A stretch of DNA of 16,822 bases, taken from an uncultured Collinsella sp. GTDB lineage: Bacteria > Actinomycetota > Coriobacteriia > Coriobacteriales > Coriobacteriaceae. Both the position numbers and the translations under genes were made by a program. Below the pieces are notes generated by a model, which saw only the letters and a list, made by a program, of their open reading frames with translations, ran no database searches and had not been told where the DNA came from. The DNA lies in NCBI GenBank assembly GCA_900549655.1, contig UROZ01000036.1:1-16822 (forward strand), given 5' to 3'. The stretch's first letter is position 1. Each line of letters starts with the position of its first letter. This document shows positions 7,504 to 14,012 of the stretch, piece by piece.

Positions 7504-8274
7504 ATGATTAAGGCCGCGTTTTTCGATATCGACGGCACGCTGCTGAGCTTTAAGACCCACCGGATTCCGGCGTCGGCGCAGCAGGTGCTCGATAACTTTC
7601 GCGAACAGGGGATTGCGTGCGTGATCGCCACGGGCCGTCCGACCTACCAGATGCCGGACTGGCTGTTCGACCTGGGCTGGGATGCGTATATTACGCTTTC
7701 GGGCCAGCATTGCTTTGATGCCGAGGGCGTTTACCGCAGCTGCCCGATTGATCCGGCCGACGTCGCGGTGATCGTGGATCAGGTAGCGCAGGGGCGCTAT
7801 GATTCGCTGTGCATGCAGGGCGAGAATTCGTTTGTGAACCGCCTGTCCGAGCGCGTGGTGACGGCCGGCAGCAACGCGGAGATCGTCTACCACGAGGAGC
7901 CGTTTGAGCACGCCTTTGACGCGCCGGTCTATCAGTTTTGCGCCTTTATCGACCCGGCCGACGAGCATATCGTGACCGACGCCGTGTCGCATTCGCTCAC
8001 CACGCGCTGGTGCGACCTGTTCTGCGACATTATTCCGGCCAACGGCGGCAAGGACCTGGGTGTGGCGGCGACGCTGGAGCGCCTGGGCATCGACGCGAGT
8101 GAAGCGATTGCCTTTGGCGACGGCGAGAACGACCTGTCGATGTTCTCGGCCGTGGGCACAAGTGTGGCCATGGGCAACGCGCAGGACACGGTGAAAGCTG
8201 CGGCGACCTACGTGACGACCGCCGTGGACGACGATGGGATCTACAACGCCGCGAAGTACTTTGGACTGCTATAG
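7504..8274 (+). CDS. Cof-type HAD-superfamily phosphatase
   Basis: This 256-residue cytoplasmic hydrolase probably removes phosphate from a small metabolite such as a sugar phosphate. Motif I is FFDIDGTLL with nucleophile Asp8 and acid/base Asp10. Motif II is VIATGR. Motif III and IV are represented by the Lys in GGKDLGVAATLERLGI and by AFGDGENDLSMF. The large cap inserted between motifs II and III is the C2 (type IIB) kind. The ATG follows the ABC-F stop by six bases and the sequence GAGGAGTAGGCGAGG supplies a ribosome site, so it is co-transcribed with the ABC-F gene. Substrate cannot be told from sequence. Confidence 0.9.
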   Translation: MIKAAFFDIDGTLLSFKTHRIPASAQQVLDNFREQGIACVIATGRPTYQMPDWLFDLGWDAYITLSGQHCFDAEGVYRSCPIDPADVAVIVDQVAQGRYDSLCMQGENSFVNRLSERVVTAGSNAEIVYHEEPFEHAFDAPVYQFCAFIDPADEHIVTDAVSHSLTTRWCDLFCDIIPANGGKDLGVAATLERLGIDASEAIAFGDGENDLSMFSAVGTSVAMGNAQDTVKAAATYVTTAVDDDGIYNAAKYFGLL

Positions 8275-8288
8275 CTGCGGCTCGGCAC

Positions 8289-8330
8289 TTGGGGACACTC
8301 CTTGCGGGGCGTGTTCCCATTTTGTTTTCG
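8289..8330 (+). terminator. Terminator formed by a GGGGAC-type palindrome
   Basis: TGGGGACAC (8290-8298) pairs with GTGTTCCCA (8311-8319), with one G:T wobble, and is followed by TTTTGTTTT. It is placed 16 bases after the HAD gene stop and can work as an intrinsic terminator. The TTGGGGAC start also links it to the REP-like repeats at 1492 and 5543. Confidence 0.7.
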
Positions 8331-8352
8331 TCCCGCTCGTTTTGTGAAACAC

Positions 8353-8434
8353 GGCTAACTTTTTGGTCAATGTAGTAAGACATGGGCAACTTTTGCGGTA
8401 AAGTAAGCCAAGGAAAGTATCCAAAGGCTAACTA
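8353..8434 (+). promoter_or_regulatory. Candidate metalloregulator operator region (three GGnYAACT half-sites)
   Basis: Upstream of the DtxR-family gene lie GGCTAACT (8353-8360), GGGCAACT (8384-8391) and GGCTAACTA (8426-8434), all in the same orientation. They resemble half-sites of DtxR/IdeR boxes (GGCTAACC type). The 15 bases 8381-8395 (CATGGGCAACTTTTG) recur with one change upstream of the exporter gene at 15153. The third site lies only about 24 bases before the ATG. Autoregulation is the likely meaning. No clear -35/-10 pair was identified. Confidence 0.45.
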
Positions 8435-8457
8435 GCAATCATCGCGAAAGGCGGCCC

Positions 8458-8847
8458 ATGGCCCTACGTGAATCCGGAGAAGACTACCTCGAATCGATCT
8501 ACGTTCTGTCGCAGCGCCAGGGCATCGTGCGCTCGATCGACGTTGCGGAGTACCTCGGCGTAACCAAGGCGAGCGTTTCCAAGGCCATGGCGACGCTGGA
8601 AAGCAACGGCTATGTCGAAATGGGCAAGCGCGACGTTCATCTGACAGAGCGAGGGCTGGAGGTCGCTCGTCAAATGTGGGAGCGTCACTGCTTTTTCGTG
8701 GGGCTGCTGGAGGATGCGGGTGTTTCGGCTGAGGTCGCGTCGCAAGAGGGCTGCCACATGGAGCACTGCCTGAGCGAGGAAAGCTTTGAGAAGCTACGGG
8801 CGATGTTGGGACGGGAAGATGTAGCGGGTCCAACAACAGAAGCCTAA
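8458..8847 (+). CDS. DtxR/MntR-family metal-dependent transcriptional regulator
   Basis: This 129-residue protein has an N-terminal winged helix (about 1-65; recognition helix near VTKASVSKAMATLESNGYV) and a helical metal-binding dimerisation domain. It lacks the SH3/FeoA domain, so its architecture is MntR-like, not full-length DtxR. Predicted ligands line up with B. subtilis MntR: Asp9, Glu12, His77, residue 99, Glu102 and His103. Residue 99 is Cys here, as at the matching position of DtxR, where MntR has Glu. Preference for Mn versus Fe is therefore open. GAAAGGCGG precedes the ATG. The gene has its own probable operators upstream and shares an element with the exporter promoter at 15.15 kb, suggesting that it regulates metal homeostasis. 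Confidence 0.9.
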   Translation: MALRESGEDYLESIYVLSQRQGIVRSIDVAEYLGVTKASVSKAMATLESNGYVEMGKRDVHLTERGLEVARQMWERHCFFVGLLEDAGVSAEVASQEGCHMEHCLSEESFEKLRAMLGREDVAGPTTEA

Positions 8848-8894
8848 CTGTCCCACAGTAGCGCGGAGTTCACGCAAAGCGCGAACCAGCGAAA

Positions 8895-8982
8895 GGGGAT
8901 AGGAGATTCGAACAACAACGAGTCCGACGCAGCCCAAAGTGGGGCAATCGGTGCGCGATGTCCTCACGGCTGAGCTATCCCC
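8895..8982 (-). ncRNA. tRNA-like fold, probably a degenerate tRNA or unknown structured RNA
   Basis: On the minus strand an 8-bp end stem forms (GGGGATAG with CTATCCCC). Inside are a D-arm-like hairpin CTCA-gccg-TGAG, a central arm pairing CCGA with TCGG and GCCC with GGGC, and a T-loop-like GTTCGAATC near the 3' end. Total length is 88 bases. The T-stem does not pair, the usual two bases after the acceptor stem are missing and no anticodon loop can be placed. It is therefore not a functional canonical tRNA. A tRNA remnant or an unrelated ncRNA are both possible. Confidence 0.3.
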
Positions 8983-9121
8983 GCGTTCCCAAAGAGGCGC
9001 GCCTCCTGCGCCAAAGGCGCGGGACAGCGACCGGGACGAAAGGTCCCACCAACTAAGTCCAACTCAGACAAGGAACCCCGCCAGCAAGCGATGCCCAAGA
9101 ACCACCAGCAACGTCACCGCA

Positions 9122-9248
9122 GGCCGGGACCGGGCTTGGTTTTGAAAACACTCCGCAGCGCGAGGCCCGCCTTTCCGTTGCTCCGCAGGAGCAGGAAAGA
9201 CGGGCCTCATGCGCGAGGACGTTTTCAAAACCAAGCCCGGCCCCGGCC
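9122..9248. repeat. 127-base long hairpin with 28-bp outer arms
   Basis: Arms 9122-9149 and 9221-9248 are inverted copies with a single mismatch, including GGCTTGGTTTTGAAAAC. The interior also folds: AGGCCCG (9163-9169) with CGGGCCT (9201-9207), CTTTCC (9171-9176) with GGAAAG (9194-9199), and GCTCC-gca-GGAGC (9180-9192). It lies between the convergent DtxR-family and ATPase genes, 16 bases after the ATPase stop. No T-run follows on either strand. It could be a MITE-like element, a processed 3' structure or an ncRNA. The rest of 8983-9121 holds only small GC hairpins such as GGGACgaaaGGTCCC. Confidence 0.6.
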
Positions 9249-9264
9249 GGACAGCCCACAAACG

Positions 9265-11217
9265 CTACAGGTTCTTGACACCCATTGCGCGCATGGTGTT
9301 CAGGATGGCGATGATTGCCACGCCTACGTCGCCAAAGACCGCAAGCCACATGTTGGCGATGCCGAGCGCCGCAAGCACCAAAATCAGCAGCTTAACGCCC
9401 AGCGCAAAGATGATGTTCTGCCAGACTATCGCCATGGTCTTGCGCGCCACACGGATCGCGCGGGAAATGTTGGACGGCTTGTCATCCATCAGCACCACGT
9501 CGGCGGCCTCAATCGCGGCATCGGATCCCATGGCGCCCATGGCAATGCCCACATCGGCGCGGGTGAGCACGGGCGCGTCGTTGATACCGTCGCCGACAAA
9601 TGCGAGCTTGCCCTTGCCGCTTTCGGCCGCGAGCAGCGCTTCAACACGCTCGACCTTATCACCCGGCAGCAGTTGCGCATGGAACTCGTCGAGGCCGAGC
9701 TGCTTGGCCACCGCAGCAGCCACTTCCTCGCGGTCGCCCGTGAGCATAACGGTGCGCTTGACGCCGGCGGAGTGCAGATCGCGGATCGTCTGCTCGGCAT
9801 CGACCTTAACGGTGTCTGCAATCACGATGTGGCCGGCGTACACGCCGTCAACAAGCACATGCAGAATCGTTCCGACGACCTCGCAATCGGGTACTTCGAC
9901 GCTGGCCGCGGCGAGCATCTTGGCGTTGCCGACGACGACCTGCTTGCCGTCGATGGTTGCCGTCACGCCGTGGCCCGCGTCATTAGTGGAATCCGTCACG
10001 CGCTTGGGATCGAGCTCACCCTGGAAGGCAGTGCGTACTGACTGCGCGATAGGGTGATCGGAGAAAGACTCGGCAAGGGCGGCGATTTCGAGCAACGACT
10101 GCTCGGTATGGCCGGCCTCGGGGTGCACCGCGACGACCGAGAACGTGCCGTTGGTGAGGGTGCCCGTCTTGTCAAAGACGACGGTGTCCACGTCGGCGAG
10201 CGTCTCGAGGTAGTTGGAGCCTTTGATGAGAACGCCCAGCTTGGAGGCGCCGCCGATGCCGCCAAAGAAACTGAGCGGCACGCTGATCACCAACGCGCAT
10301 GGGCAGCTGACGACCAGGAAGGTCAGACCACGCAGAATCCAGTCGGACCAGGCACCGGTGACCAGGCCACCGCCGAGCGCGAGCACCGCGGCAGCGCCGG
10401 TGACGGCGGGCGTGTAGACGCGGGCAAAGCGCGTGATGAAGTTCTCGGTGCGCGCCTTCTTTTCGCTGGCATTCTCCACGAGCTCCAGGACGCGCGCGAC
10501 GGTGGACTCGCCAAACGGCTTGGTGGTGCGCACGTGGATGAGGCCCGTCATGTTGATGCAGCCGCTGATGATATCGTCGCCGGACTTGGCGGGGCGGGGG
10601 ACTGACTCGCCCGTGAGCGCGGCGGTGTCGAGCTGGGTTTCGCCCTCGACGATGACGCCGTCTATAGGCACGCGCTCGCCTGGCTTGACCACGATCACGG
10701 TGCCGACGGCGATGTCATCGGGAAAGACCTGTTCGAGTGTGCCGTCGGCTTGCTCGACGTTGGCGTAGTCGGGCGCGATGTCCATCATGGCACTGATCGA
10801 CTTGCGGCTCTTGCCCACGGCGTATGCCTGGAACAGCTCGCCGACCTGGTAGAACAGCATGACGGCGGCGCCTTCGGCCATGTGCGGGTCGGTATCGGGG
10901 AAGAGCACCGTGGCAAACGCGCCGATGGTCGCGACGGCCATGAGGAAGCTCTCGTCGAAGGCCTTGCCGCGGCGGATGTTATTGAATGCCTTTTGCAGTA
11001 CGTCGTAGCCGGCAATCAAAAACGGCACGAGGAACAGCACAAGGCTGGCGTAGATGTCGCCCGGGGTGCCGAATGCGGCGGTAAGGGTGCCGAACTCATC
11101 GAGGGCGTACACCACGGCAAAAATGCCCAGCGCTACCAGGATGCGGTTGCGCTTATGCTCGAGTGACTCTTTTTTCTTGCGCTTCTTCTTTTTCTTTTTG
11201 GGGTCGGCAGTGGCCAT
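9265..11217 (-). CDS. P1B-2-type Zn/Cd/Pb-exporting ATPase, no N-terminal HMA domain
   Basis: This 650-residue membrane pump expels divalent heavy metals using ATP. The ATG at 11217 follows GGAGG; the frame is open to 11286 but crosses an operator. Residues 7-16 are an almost pure Lys/Arg run in place of the metal-binding domain most relatives carry. Motifs: TGES (202-205), CPCALVISVP (305-314, the P1B-2 CPCx4SxP form), DKTGT with the phosphorylated Asp349, SDHP (387-389), and GDGIND (542-547). The last membrane pair carries Lys609 and Asp630 (DVG), the P1B-2 pattern for Zn, Cd and Pb. A separate HMA protein is encoded just upstream and presumably supplies the missing domain in trans. An SmtB-type operator sits 25 bases before the start, so metal induction is expected. 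Confidence 0.94.
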   Translation of the reverse strand: MATADPKKKKKKRKKKESLEHKRNRILVALGIFAVVYALDEFGTLTAAFGTPGDIYASLVLFLVPFLIAGYDVLQKAFNNIRRGKAFDESFLMAVATIGAFATVLFPDTDPHMAEGAAVMLFYQVGELFQAYAVGKSRKSISAMMDIAPDYANVEQADGTLEQVFPDDIAVGTVIVVKPGERVPIDGVIVEGETQLDTAALTGESVPRPAKSGDDIISGCINMTGLIHVRTTKPFGESTVARVLELVENASEKKARTENFITRFARVYTPAVTGAAAVLALGGGLVTGAWSDWILRGLTFLVVSCPCALVISVPLSFFGGIGGASKLGVLIKGSNYLETLADVDTVVFDKTGTLTNGTFSVVAVHPEAGHTEQSLLEIAALAESFSDHPIAQSVRTAFQGELDPKRVTDSTNDAGHGVTATIDGKQVVVGNAKMLAAASVEVPDCEVVGTILHVLVDGVYAGHIVIADTVKVDAEQTIRDLHSAGVKRTVMLTGDREEVAAAVAKQLGLDEFHAQLLPGDKVERVEALLAAESGKGKLAFVGDGINDAPVLTRADVGIAMGAMGSDAAIEAADVVLMDDKPSNISRAIRVARKTMAIVWQNIIFALGVKLLILVLAALGIANMWLAVFGDVGVAIIAILNTMRAMGVKNL

Positions 11218-11241
11218 GACTCGTATCCTCCCAATTGAATG

Positions 11242-11262
11242 TATGAACACTCGCTCATATAA
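11242..11262. promoter_or_regulatory. SmtB/ArsR-type operator upstream of the ATPase gene
   Basis: The sequence starts TATGAACA and ends CTCATATAA, an imperfect inverted repeat. It is one of three matching copies (see 11981-12001 and 12013-12033), which differ only in the central four or so bases. It lies between the ribosome site of the ATPase gene and the upstream hairpin. Confidence 0.7.
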
Positions 11263-11273
11263 TTTCGCGAGCA

Positions 11274-11296
11274 AAGGCCGCGGCAAGCGCGGCCTT
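11274..11296 (-). terminator. Hairpin between HMA gene and ATPase gene
   Basis: AAGGCCGCG (11274-11282) pairs perfectly with CGCGGCCTT (11288-11296) across a 5-base loop. On the minus strand only TTT follows, so it is a weak terminator or a processing site. It would uncouple expression of the small HMA protein and the pump, consistent with the separate operator between the hairpin and the ATPase gene. Confidence 0.5.
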
Positions 11297-11317
11297 GCAG
11301 ATTGGCGTAAGCCTGGG

Positions 11318-11536
11318 CTAGAGAATAATCTCGCAGTCCGGCTCGGCGTCGGCGGTGAACTCTACAACGCGGTTGAGCACCTCGTCGAACTCGGCATCAT
11401 CGGCCTCGAGCGTCAACTTCTGGGTCATAAAGTTGACGGACACGGATTTGACGCCCTCGAGTTTTGCCAGCTCGTCCTGAAGCTCGCGCGCACAGTTGGC
11501 GCAGTCTATCTCGTCGAGCTTAAACTGCTTTTTCAT
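11318..11536 (-). CDS. Free-standing heavy-metal-associated (HMA) domain protein
   Basis: This 72-residue cytoplasmic protein is a single ferredoxin-like HMA domain. The metal site is DCANC (Cys residues at 11 and 14), preceded by the typical first strand FKLDEIDC and followed by helix ARELQDELAKLEGVKSVSVNFMTQKLTLEAD. The Asp before the first Cys, in place of the Met-Thr of copper chaperones, is a feature of Zn/Cd-type domains. AAAGGA precedes the ATG. It is located between the SmtB-type sensor and the P1B-2 ATPase, which itself lacks an HMA domain. The natural reading is a chaperone or detached regulatory domain for that pump. The acidic C-terminus (AEPDCEIIL) carries one more Cys that may also bind metal. 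Confidence 0.88.
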   Translation of the reverse strand: MKKQFKLDEIDCANCARELQDELAKLEGVKSVSVNFMTQKLTLEADDAEFDEVLNRVVEFTADAEPDCEIIL

Positions 11537-11599
11537 GGTGGGTTCCTTTCCCTGTGTTGGCGACCTGGGTGCCGGTCGCGTTGGTACCGTGGTTGGTTG

Positions 11600-11965
11600 C
11601 TATTCGCAGATATGGCTCATGCCCTGGTTGAGCATGGTGTAGACATGATCGTCGGCAAGCGAGTAGAGGATGTTGCGGCCGTCGCGGCGGAACTTGACCA
11701 GGTGCGACTGCTTAAGCGTGCGCAGCTGGTGCGATACTGCCGACTGCGAGGTTGCGGTCGTCTCGGCGATGTCAGCCACGCAGAGCTCGCGTCCCATGAG
11801 GGCATAGAGAATCTTGATGCGCGTGGTGTCGCTGAAGACCTTGAACAGATCAGCCAAGTCGTACAGCAACTCCTCGTCGGGAAGGTCCTCGGGCGAGCAG
11901 GTGGTGGGAATCACGGGTTCGGTGGCCTCGATGTCAGTCTTTGTTTCATCAGCGTGGTCGCTCAT
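11600..11965 (-). CDS. SmtB/ArsR-family zinc-responsive repressor
   Basis: This 121-residue winged-helix repressor should release DNA on binding metal. The helix-3 region reads ELCVADIAETTATSQSAVSHQLRTLKQ, with the ELCV Cys of the alpha-3 metal site. The C-terminus has the exact alpha-5 signature D-x-H-x10-H-x2-E (in DDHVYTMLNQGMSHICE), which binds zinc or cobalt across the dimer. An additional Cys occurs in the N-terminal arm (PTTC), as in CadC-like sensors with two site types. AAAGGA precedes ATG 11965. Its own promoter and leader carry two operators, and a third precedes the efflux ATPase gene, so autorepression and joint control of the pump are well supported. The 63-base gap to the HMA gene contains a small hairpin (GCGACC with GGTCGC). 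Confidence 0.93.
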   Translation of the reverse strand: MSDHADETKTDIEATEPVIPTTCSPEDLPDEELLYDLADLFKVFSDTTRIKILYALMGRELCVADIAETTATSQSAVSHQLRTLKQSHLVKFRRDGRNILYSLADDHVYTMLNQGMSHICE

Positions 11966-11980
11966 TGCAATATCCTTTCA

Positions 11981-12001
11981 TATGAACATGCGCTCATATA
12001 A
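11981..12001. promoter_or_regulatory. SmtB/ArsR-type operator in the sensor gene leader
   Basis: TATGAACA-tg-c-g-CTCATATAA, matching the copy at 11242 in orientation. It lies between the promoter and the start codon of the repressor gene, about 15 bases before the ATG, so bound repressor could also block transcript elongation. Confidence 0.75.
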
Positions 12002-12011
12002 CTTGCTTTCG

Positions 12012-12039
12012 ATTATATGAGTGTATGTTCATATGTCAA
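12012..12039 (-). promoter_or_regulatory. Sigma-70-type promoter of the metal sensor, with operator in its spacer
   Basis: On the minus strand TTGACA (12034-12039) and TATAAT (12012-12017) are both perfect consensus boxes, separated by 16 bases. The third operator copy (12013-12033, inverted relative to the other two) covers the spacer and the -10 box. This arrangement fits direct repression by the encoded SmtB-type protein. Confidence 0.85.
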
Positions 12040-12117
12040 TACAATTTGCGTTAATTTCGATGACTGCTTGCCGCCTCTGCGATTTTCTGTGGGTTGGGAG
12101 ACATCGACGCAATGCTC

Positions 12118-12146
12118 GCCAACATATTTCGAGATGTTCGGCTAGC
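12118..12146 (+). repeat. 28-base dispersed repeat, copy 1 (plus orientation)
   Basis: GCCAACATATTTCGAG followed by ATGTTCGGC. It aligns with three other copies (12305, 13776, 13934) and is the most divergent. With copy 2 it forms an inverted pair around the downstream flank of the nuclease-fold gene. Confidence 0.45.
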
Positions 12147-12173
12147 ATGCTAAGAAAGCCACCTTGAGAAGCA

Positions 12174-12374
12174 TTAGAACTGTTCATATTTGTACTTTAT
12201 CGTGTCAAATACCGCGAGAATCAGTTCTTCCTCTACGGGAGTTTCTGCAGAATCAGTTTTATCTAAAGTTATATTGAGCATTGCTGCAGCCAATCTGGCA
12301 CATCGGTGGCCGAATAAGTCGAAAAATGTAGGTGGACATCCGCAGAGATCGCCTTTAGAAGAGCGAATTCTCAA
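12174..12374 (-). CDS. Possible 66-residue ORF, unrecognised
   Basis: The ATG at 12374 overlaps the end of the larger upstream gene by 20 bases. The N-terminal part (PPTFFDLFGH) is just the translation of repeat copy 2, while the C-terminal part is acidic and then basic (SAETPVEEELILAVFDTIKYKYEQF). No family is recognised and no ribosome site stands out. It may be a decayed gene fragment or not a gene at all. Confidence 0.18.
   Translation of the reverse strand: MRIRSSKGDLCGCPPTFFDLFGHRCARLAAAMLNITLDKTDSAETPVEEELILAVFDTIKYKYEQF
12305..12335 (-). repeat. 28-base dispersed repeat, copy 2 (minus orientation)
   Basis: On the minus strand it contains CCACCTACATTTTTCGA then CTTATTCGGCC. It is nearly identical to copy 4 (13934-13965) and inverted relative to copy 1, about 160 bases away. 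Confidence 0.65.
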
Positions 12375-13563
12375 TTAGATCAATAATCGTGTCGTCTTCC
12401 GTGCGGTTTTCATCGATTTTTGCGAACATGTCGCATTCCCAAGCCCCATTGATTTCCTCAGCAAGGGCCCCGACGTGTTGCATGTCGTCGGGTTCGGGCA
12501 CATCGTTGATGCTCGGGTCATCAGCTTGCGGATATTGGCTTGCAATTTCGCGCTTGGCGGCCTCTTCTTCTTTGAGTGTCTCCAGGACGCGGCGACCGTA
12601 TTCGAAGTAGCGCCGCAAGACAAATTGACGAAGAGTTTCTTGCAGGATGGCGAAGTTATCCGGGAGTCGACCGGGCCATATCTTCTCGCGAATGCGAATC
12701 GCTTCCATGACCCGTTTAAAAGCGGACTGCTTGAAAAACGAATGACGATTAACCGTGATAACGGCATATCCCATGTTTCGCAGCGTGTTTCGGCGCTCCT
12801 CGTCAATTGATTGCTGCTCGGGTTCGTCGTGGTAAAAGCCGTTGTATTCGATATCGGTCATCGAATTTTCGAGCAGCGCGTCGAGGTAGAAAACCGTCCG
12901 TCGCGTTAGGGCGGCGTATCTTTTGGGGACTGGGATCGGATAATCCGTTTTGATAGCGCGTATGGCTAAGCCACCCATTGACTTGGGCATTGTCAGCATC
13001 ATGACAAACGCCGTTTCGAGTGGGGAGCGACAGCCTTCGTGTACATAAGAAAGTGCCTTAAGTGCTTTATTAGATCCACGATACCCCGGTGCCTCTGAAA
13101 AGAAGGCTCTGAGCTCTTCAACGCTGGTTAGGGCTGGGCGCTCGCGATATTGAGTTTCGTCGGACGTTCCAAGCGCGTAGGAGCCGCAGATTTCAAAGTA
13201 ATACTCAACGAGCTCCGAAAGGTTGAGGTCGGCTGTTGCTTCTAACGCGCACAGCTTGATATCGACGATGTAGACGTTCGGCTCGAGTTCTAGGTAGCTT
13301 TCTGCATCAAACGTATAGCGCGTGCAGTGGCAGATGCAGCCCTTGCGGTGCCTTTTGGCATTATTGGAAAACGTCAGCACATGGATACGTTCAGAATCGA
13401 CATTCTTTCTGTTGAGCCATGCTCGTGCCGCTTCCAGGTCGGACGTGGTCGGCGCAGACACCCTGATCTTTTCCATAGGTATGGGACCGGTCGCGTAGCT
13501 TGCGAGCGAGTTGGCTGTTTGGTATACAGCGCGTGCCGTGGTATGTGACAGAATGATTCCCAT
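12355..13563 (-). CDS. AbiEi-like protein with degenerate DUF559/Vsr-type nuclease fold
   Basis: This protein of about 402 residues has no certain function. The start chosen is the ATG at 13563 (MGIILSHTTARAVYQ), because related actinobacterial proteins begin in this manner; the frame is open to ATG 13785, but the extra 74 residues look unlike protein and cover a repeat. No clear ribosome site is visible at either. The middle contains CRSPLETAFVMMLTMPKSMGG (near 178-198), a segment seen in AbiEi-type proteins fused to DUF559. Residues 225-277 have PD-(D/E)XK form: Asp228, then DIEYNG with Glu239, then H, D and R residues before GYAVITVNRHSF. The usual Lys after the Glu is Tyr, so cleavage activity is doubtful. 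The C-terminal 120 residues are charged and acidic. Lower GC than neighbours suggests transfer. A defence or regulatory role is inference. Confidence 0.6.
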   Translation of the reverse strand: MGIILSHTTARAVYQTANSLASYATGPIPMEKIRVSAPTTSDLEAARAWLNRKNVDSERIHVLTFSNNAKRHRKGCICHCTRYTFDAESYLELEPNVYIVDIKLCALEATADLNLSELVEYYFEICGSYALGTSDETQYRERPALTSVEELRAFFSEAPGYRGSNKALKALSYVHEGCRSPLETAFVMMLTMPKSMGGLAIRAIKTDYPIPVPKRYAALTRRTVFYLDALLENSMTDIEYNGFYHDEPEQQSIDEERRNTLRNMGYAVITVNRHSFFKQSAFKRVMEAIRIREKIWPGRLPDNFAILQETLRQFVLRRYFEYGRRVLETLKEEEAAKREIASQYPQADDPSINDVPEPDDMQHVGALAEEINGAWECDMFAKIDENRTEDDTIIDLIENSLF

Positions 13564-13775
13564 ACGCGCATGATGGCATAGCGGACGCCGCATACGCCCG
13601 AAACTTCGGGCAACGGTATTGGGGCGCGGCTTATCTTCTGCGAACGGTGGGTTTTTGAGCTGTCGTATTGAGGGAGCAGCTTTGGCTGGGGAGGTTTCTG
13701 CCGGCTGCCCCTTTTTGATGAACTTTAGTTGCGGATTCGTAGCTTCTAAGCGTTTTTGCCGACCGCTCAGATGCC

Positions 13776-13803
13776 TCACCAACATAATTTGAGTTATTCG
13801 GCC
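13776..13803 (+). repeat. 28-base dispersed repeat, copy 3 (plus orientation)
   Basis: TCACCAACATAATTTGAG then TTATTCGGCC. It aligns with the other three copies and forms an inverted pair with copy 4. It overlaps the alternative far-upstream start of the nuclease-fold gene. Confidence 0.5.
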
Positions 13804-13933
13804 TTATCCTATACAAATGGTGCGATCGCAACGTCCTATTCGAATTGATTCAGGTAGATTTATGGGGCTTGGTTGCGAAATTAAGGCGATTTTAGCTTCG
13901 ATTGCGGTTCAAGGGGCCTTGACTAGTGGTTCA

Positions 13934-13965
13934 GCTGGCCGAACAACTCGAAAAATGTAGGTGGG
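13934..13965 (-). repeat. 28-base dispersed repeat, copy 4 (minus orientation)
   Basis: On the minus strand CCACCTACATTTTTCGAG then TTGTTCGGCCAGC. It matches copy 2 closely. The stretch 13804-14012 around it is AT-rich and otherwise holds no gene that I can support. Confidence 0.65.
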
Positions 13966-14012
13966 CCAACCTGCCGACTATGTGAAGCACGCGTATTTGC
14001 TCGTTTTGATGA

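Noticed and set aside
6130..7992. 620-residue open frame on the minus strand across the ABC-F and HAD genes
   Set aside because: It is a shadow of high-GC third-position bias; the plus-strand frames carry complete ABC and HAD motifs, whereas this one shows no family motif.
9091..10057. Long plus-strand frames opposite the P-type ATPase
   Set aside because: They are antisense shadows; they also run through the 127-base hairpin and carry no motifs.
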